Below are positions 61,837-64,000 of a stretch of 64,000 nucleotides of DNA, piece after piece. This DNA is from Firm-04 sp045627405. GTDB taxonomy: Bacteria; Bacillota; Clostridia; Oscillospirales; Ruminococcaceae. The notes below the pieces were generated by a model. It searched no databases. It saw only the letters and a program-made list of their open reading frames with translations, and was not told the DNA's origin. Every line of letters begins with the position of its first letter. Position 1 is the stretch's first letter. The stretch lies in assembly GCA_045627405.1 (NCBI GenBank), contig JAZQNP010000040.1:1-64000 (forward strand). Direction: 5' to 3'. The translations under genes and the position numbers were made by a program.

Positions 61837-63159
61837 ATGGCAGATATGCTCGAATATAAATGCCCATGCTGCGGCGGTAAACTGGAATTCAGCAGTGCGG
61901 ATCAGCAGATGAAATGCCCGTTCTGTGATTCCGTCATAGATGTGTCGTCGCTGCAAAGCTACGATACCGCACTGGATGCCGTGCCGGAATCCGATATGAC
62001 ATGGGAGACGGAAGCGGGCAGTGAGTGGGAGCAGGGCGAAGCAGAGCAGATGCGTGTGTATCATTGTCAGTCCTGCGGCGGAGAGGTCATTGCAGATCAG
62101 ACAACGGCTGCATCCAAATGCCCGTACTGCGATGCGCCGGTGATCATGACCGGGCAGCTCAGCGGCGAACTCAAACCCGATTATATCATTCCGTTCAAGC
62201 TGGACAAGGATGCCGCAAAAAAATCTCTTTTGCAGCATATGGAGGGGAAACCGCTGCTGCCGAAGGTTTTTAAAAGTGAGAACCATATTGATGAAATCAA
62301 GGGCGTTTATGTTCCGGTCTGGCTCTTTGATGCCGGTGTCGATGCGCATATTCAGTACCGCGCAAAGAAGTTCCGCACATGGAGCGACGCACAGTTTGAT
62401 TATACGGAGACAAGCCATTTTTCAGTGAAACGCGCCGGAAATCTTGCGTTTGAGCATGTGCCGGTGGACGGTTCTGCAAAGATGGATGATACCATGATGG
62501 AATCGCTGGAACCGTTCTCTTTTCATGAAGCGGTACAGTTTCAGAGTGCTTATCTGTCGGGGTATCTGGCGGACAAGTATGACACGGACGCAGAGGCAAG
62601 TGCCGCGCGTGCTAATGAGCGGATCCGTCAGAGTACGCTGAATGAATTTGCAAAGACGGTGCGCGGCTATGATGCCGTGGAGACGGAGCAGGACAGCATT
62701 CAGCTTAAACACGGTGAAGCAAAGTACGCACTTTATCCGGTGTGGCTGCTCAATACCACATGGAACGGTACGAAATACTTTTTTGCGATGAACGGACAGT
62801 CCGGAAAATTTGTCGGAAATCTGCCGTCGGACAAAGGAAAAGCATGGGGCATTTTCTTCGGCGTGACGATTCTTTCGCTGATTCTGGTTTATCTGATTAC
62901 GCTGATGCTGACAGAGGGCGGCAGCTTTTTGATCGCGCTGATTATCGCGCTGATGATCGGCGGTATTACCGTCGGATCGCTGCTTTCTCAGCTCAAATCT
63001 GTTGTACAAAAGAATCAGGCATCTGACTATGTAAAGCAGGGCAGCATGCAGCTCACACAGCAGGATGAGATTTTTCTCGGCAAGCAGATTGAGAAGCGTC
63101 CGCGCATGCAGCAGCAACCTCCGCAGGGCGGCGGTGCGCAGCCACAAAGGCCGCGCTGA
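61837..63159 (+). CDS. Zinc-ribbon membrane protein, YdjG-like
   Basis: 440 residues. Two zinc ribbons at the N-terminus (CPCCGG...CPFC near 10-30 and CQSCGG...CPYC near 78-97), a long soluble middle domain (100-330) with PDYIIPFKLDKDAAKKSLL and GVYVPVWLFDAGVDAHIQYRAKK, two membrane helices (about 345-365 and 370-395), and a Gln/Arg/Pro-rich tail. This is the architecture of Bacillus YdjG. GAGG precedes ATG 61837; upstream in-frame ATG 61780 sits in the hairpin. Likely partner of the SPFH protein in membrane stress response, although pspA itself is not seen here. Confidence 0.85.
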   Translation: MADMLEYKCPCCGGKLEFSSADQQMKCPFCDSVIDVSSLQSYDTALDAVPESDMTWETEAGSEWEQGEAEQMRVYHCQSCGGEVIADQTTAASKCPYCDAPVIMTGQLSGELKPDYIIPFKLDKDAAKKSLLQHMEGKPLLPKVFKSENHIDEIKGVYVPVWLFDAGVDAHIQYRAKKFRTWSDAQFDYTETSHFSVKRAGNLAFEHVPVDGSAKMDDTMMESLEPFSFHEAVQFQSAYLSGYLADKYDTDAEASAARANERIRQSTLNEFAKTVRGYDAVETEQDSIQLKHGEAKYALYPVWLLNTTWNGTKYFFAMNGQSGKFVGNLPSDKGKAWGIFFGVTILSLILVYLITLMLTEGGSFLIALIIALMIGGITVGSLLSQLKSVVQKNQASDYVKQGSMQLTQQDEIFLGKQIEKRPRMQQQPPQGGGAQPQRPR

Positions 63160-63184
63160 TCGGTACAAATTGATACAACAACAG

Positions 63185-63224
63185 CAGCCGGAACGCATAC
63201 TCCATTGCGTTTCGGCTGTTTTTT
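63185..63224 (+). terminator. Terminator after the YdjG-like gene
   Basis: CAGCCGGAACGCA (63185-63197) pairs with TGCGTTTCGGCTG (63206-63218, one G-U pair), then six T. Confidence 0.85.
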
Positions 63225-63289
63225 GATGTGTACGGGGCATTTTTTTCTTCTCAGATGCATAATGTTGCAGAGAGAGGAGCGTGCGGAAA

Positions 63290-64000
63290 ATGAAGGGACT
63301 TACTTCACAGGAGGCTGCAAGCCGCCGTGCGGAATACGGTGATAATTCACTTGCAAAAAAAGAAAGCTCCCATCCGCTGCGGATTTTCTTCCGGCAGTTT
63401 CGGGATGTTATGGTGTTAATTCTGCTGGCAGCGGCTGTCATCTCTGCGCTGCTCGGAGAATATGCCGATGCAGTGACCATCGCGGTGATTGTGGTGCTGA
63501 ATGCCGTACTCGGATTCGTGCAGGAATTCCGAACCGAGCAGACTTTGCTTGCCCTGCGCAGCATGACCGCGCCGACGGCGCAGGTCTGGCGGGACGGAAC
63601 ATTGCAGCGGCTTCCGGCATCGGAGCTGGTGCCGGATGACTGTATTGTACTGGAAACGGGCGACTGTGTGCCAGCGGATGCAGTAGTGCTTCGCTGTGCA
63701 ACACTTTATGCCGAGGAATCCGTGCTGACCGGTGAATCGGAGCCGGTGGAAAAGCATGCGCATACGGCAGCGGACGGCACTGTTGACAACAGCATTGGAA
63801 GGGCGGATGTGCTTTATCACGGCACATCGGTCACACGCGGCAACGCGGAGGCTGTTGTGATTGCTACCGGCAAAAAGACGCAGATGGGACAGATTTCGCA
63901 GCTTCTTTCGGATATAGACCGCACAGAAACACCGCTGCAAAAGCGGCTGGGTGAGCTTGGGAAAGTCGTGGCAGTCATTTGTCTTGCGGTCTGTGCGCTG
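63290..64000 (+). CDS. P-type cation-transporting ATPase, N-terminal part (cut by window edge)
   Basis: Translated by hand for 237 codons to the window end. It begins MKGLTSQEAASRRAEYGDNSL, the N-terminal cation-ATPase domain, then two membrane helices near 40-77 and the actuator domain with TGES at 147-150 in SVLTGESEPVEK, followed by GTSVTRGNAEAVVIATG and ETPLQKRLGELG. This matches P2-type (calcium-type) ATPases. ATG 63290 follows GAGGAG by 10 bases; GTG 63281 is too close to that site. The phosphorylation DKTGT and ion-binding residues lie outside the window, so the ion is not fixed. Confidence 0.93.
   Translation, partial: MKGLTSQEAASRRAEYGDNSLAKKESSHPLRIFFRQFRDVMVLILLAAAVISALLGEYADAVTIAVIVVLNAVLGFVQEFRTEQTLLALRSMTAPTAQVWRDGTLQRLPASELVPDDCIVLETGDCVPADAVVLRCATLYAEESVLTGESEPVEKHAHTAADGTVDNSIGRADVLYHGTSVTRGNAEAVVIATGKKTQMGQISQLLSDIDRTETPLQKRLGELGKVVAVICLAVCAL

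Noticed and set aside
60412..62418. A 668-codon minus-strand frame over the SPFH and YdjG-like genes
   Set aside because: Antisense shadow; the Cys and Ala richness comes from the zinc-ribbon and Ala-rich coding strand.
1..64000. CRISPR arrays, insertion sequences, prophage, tRNA or rRNA genes
   Set aside because: I looked for spaced repeats, transposase motifs, integrase motifs and cloverleaf arms on both strands and found none that I could support.

Overview
The window reads as chromosomal DNA of a fibre-degrading, low-to-mid GC gut or rumen Firmicute close to Ruminococcus (Oscillospiraceae). This is inferred from four secreted dockerin proteins with Thr-rich or acidic linkers, lipoprotein and sortase-free surface genes, Firmicutes gene order (infC-rpmI-rplT, dprA-topA-trmFO, plsX-rnc-smc-ftsY, nadD-yqeK-LCP-rsfS), a thrS T-box, and sigma-A promoters with 17-base spacers. 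No rRNA, tRNA, CRISPR array, prophage or insertion sequence was seen. Both edges cut genes: the metabolite-repair gene nnr on the left and a P-type ATPase on the right.

Layout. 1-3398 (minus): nnr, a small membrane protein, a membrane diguanylate cyclase. 3694-5529: secreted PL10-type pectate lyase with a C-terminal dockerin. 5563-8031: attenuated infC-rpmI-rplT operon and a TrmH methyltransferase. 8071-27087: a long housekeeping block on the plus strand (dprA, topA, trmFO, plsX, rnc, smc, ftsY, rdgB, a frameshifted lipoprotein, yhbY, nadD, yqeK, an LCP ligase, rsfS, a small membrane protein, leuS, rpsU). 27192-38010 (minus): GH3 lipoprotein, UPF0210-ACT pair, metA with a DUF4190 protein, a three-gene biotin-dependent carboxyltransferase module, and a 923-residue dockerin protein with a metalloprotease-like head. 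38303-40228: LacI-like sensor fused to GGDEF. 40281-42510 (minus): thrS behind a T-box. 42645-47102: lepA, zinc-ribbon membrane protein, hemW, a third GGDEF protein. 47197-53302: a DUF3592-like gene facing galT, then an operon of dockerin esterase, lipoprotein and CotH lipoprotein. 53464-63159: metG, a split-dockerin protein, a large zinc-ribbon/propeller-like membrane protein, a second TrmH, and an SPFH plus zinc-ribbon pair resembling Bacillus YdjI-YdjG.

How it fits together. Most genes serve translation, chromosome upkeep and membrane targeting. Between them lie genes for plant polysaccharide attack (pectate lyase, esterase, galT, dockerin proteins) and for cyclic-di-GMP signalling; two of the three GGDEF genes are divergent from or next to fibre-related genes. 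The most unusual observations are an FtsY whose acidic domain is at the C-terminus instead of the N-terminus, a probable AUU-initiated infC, a transcarboxylase-like trio with no sodium-pump subunit, a near-leaderless promoter, inverted repeats over promoters of fibre and sensor genes, an antisense promoter under a convergent gene, and a recurrent TTGC-type -35 box. I did not find a clearly new defence or mobile system here.
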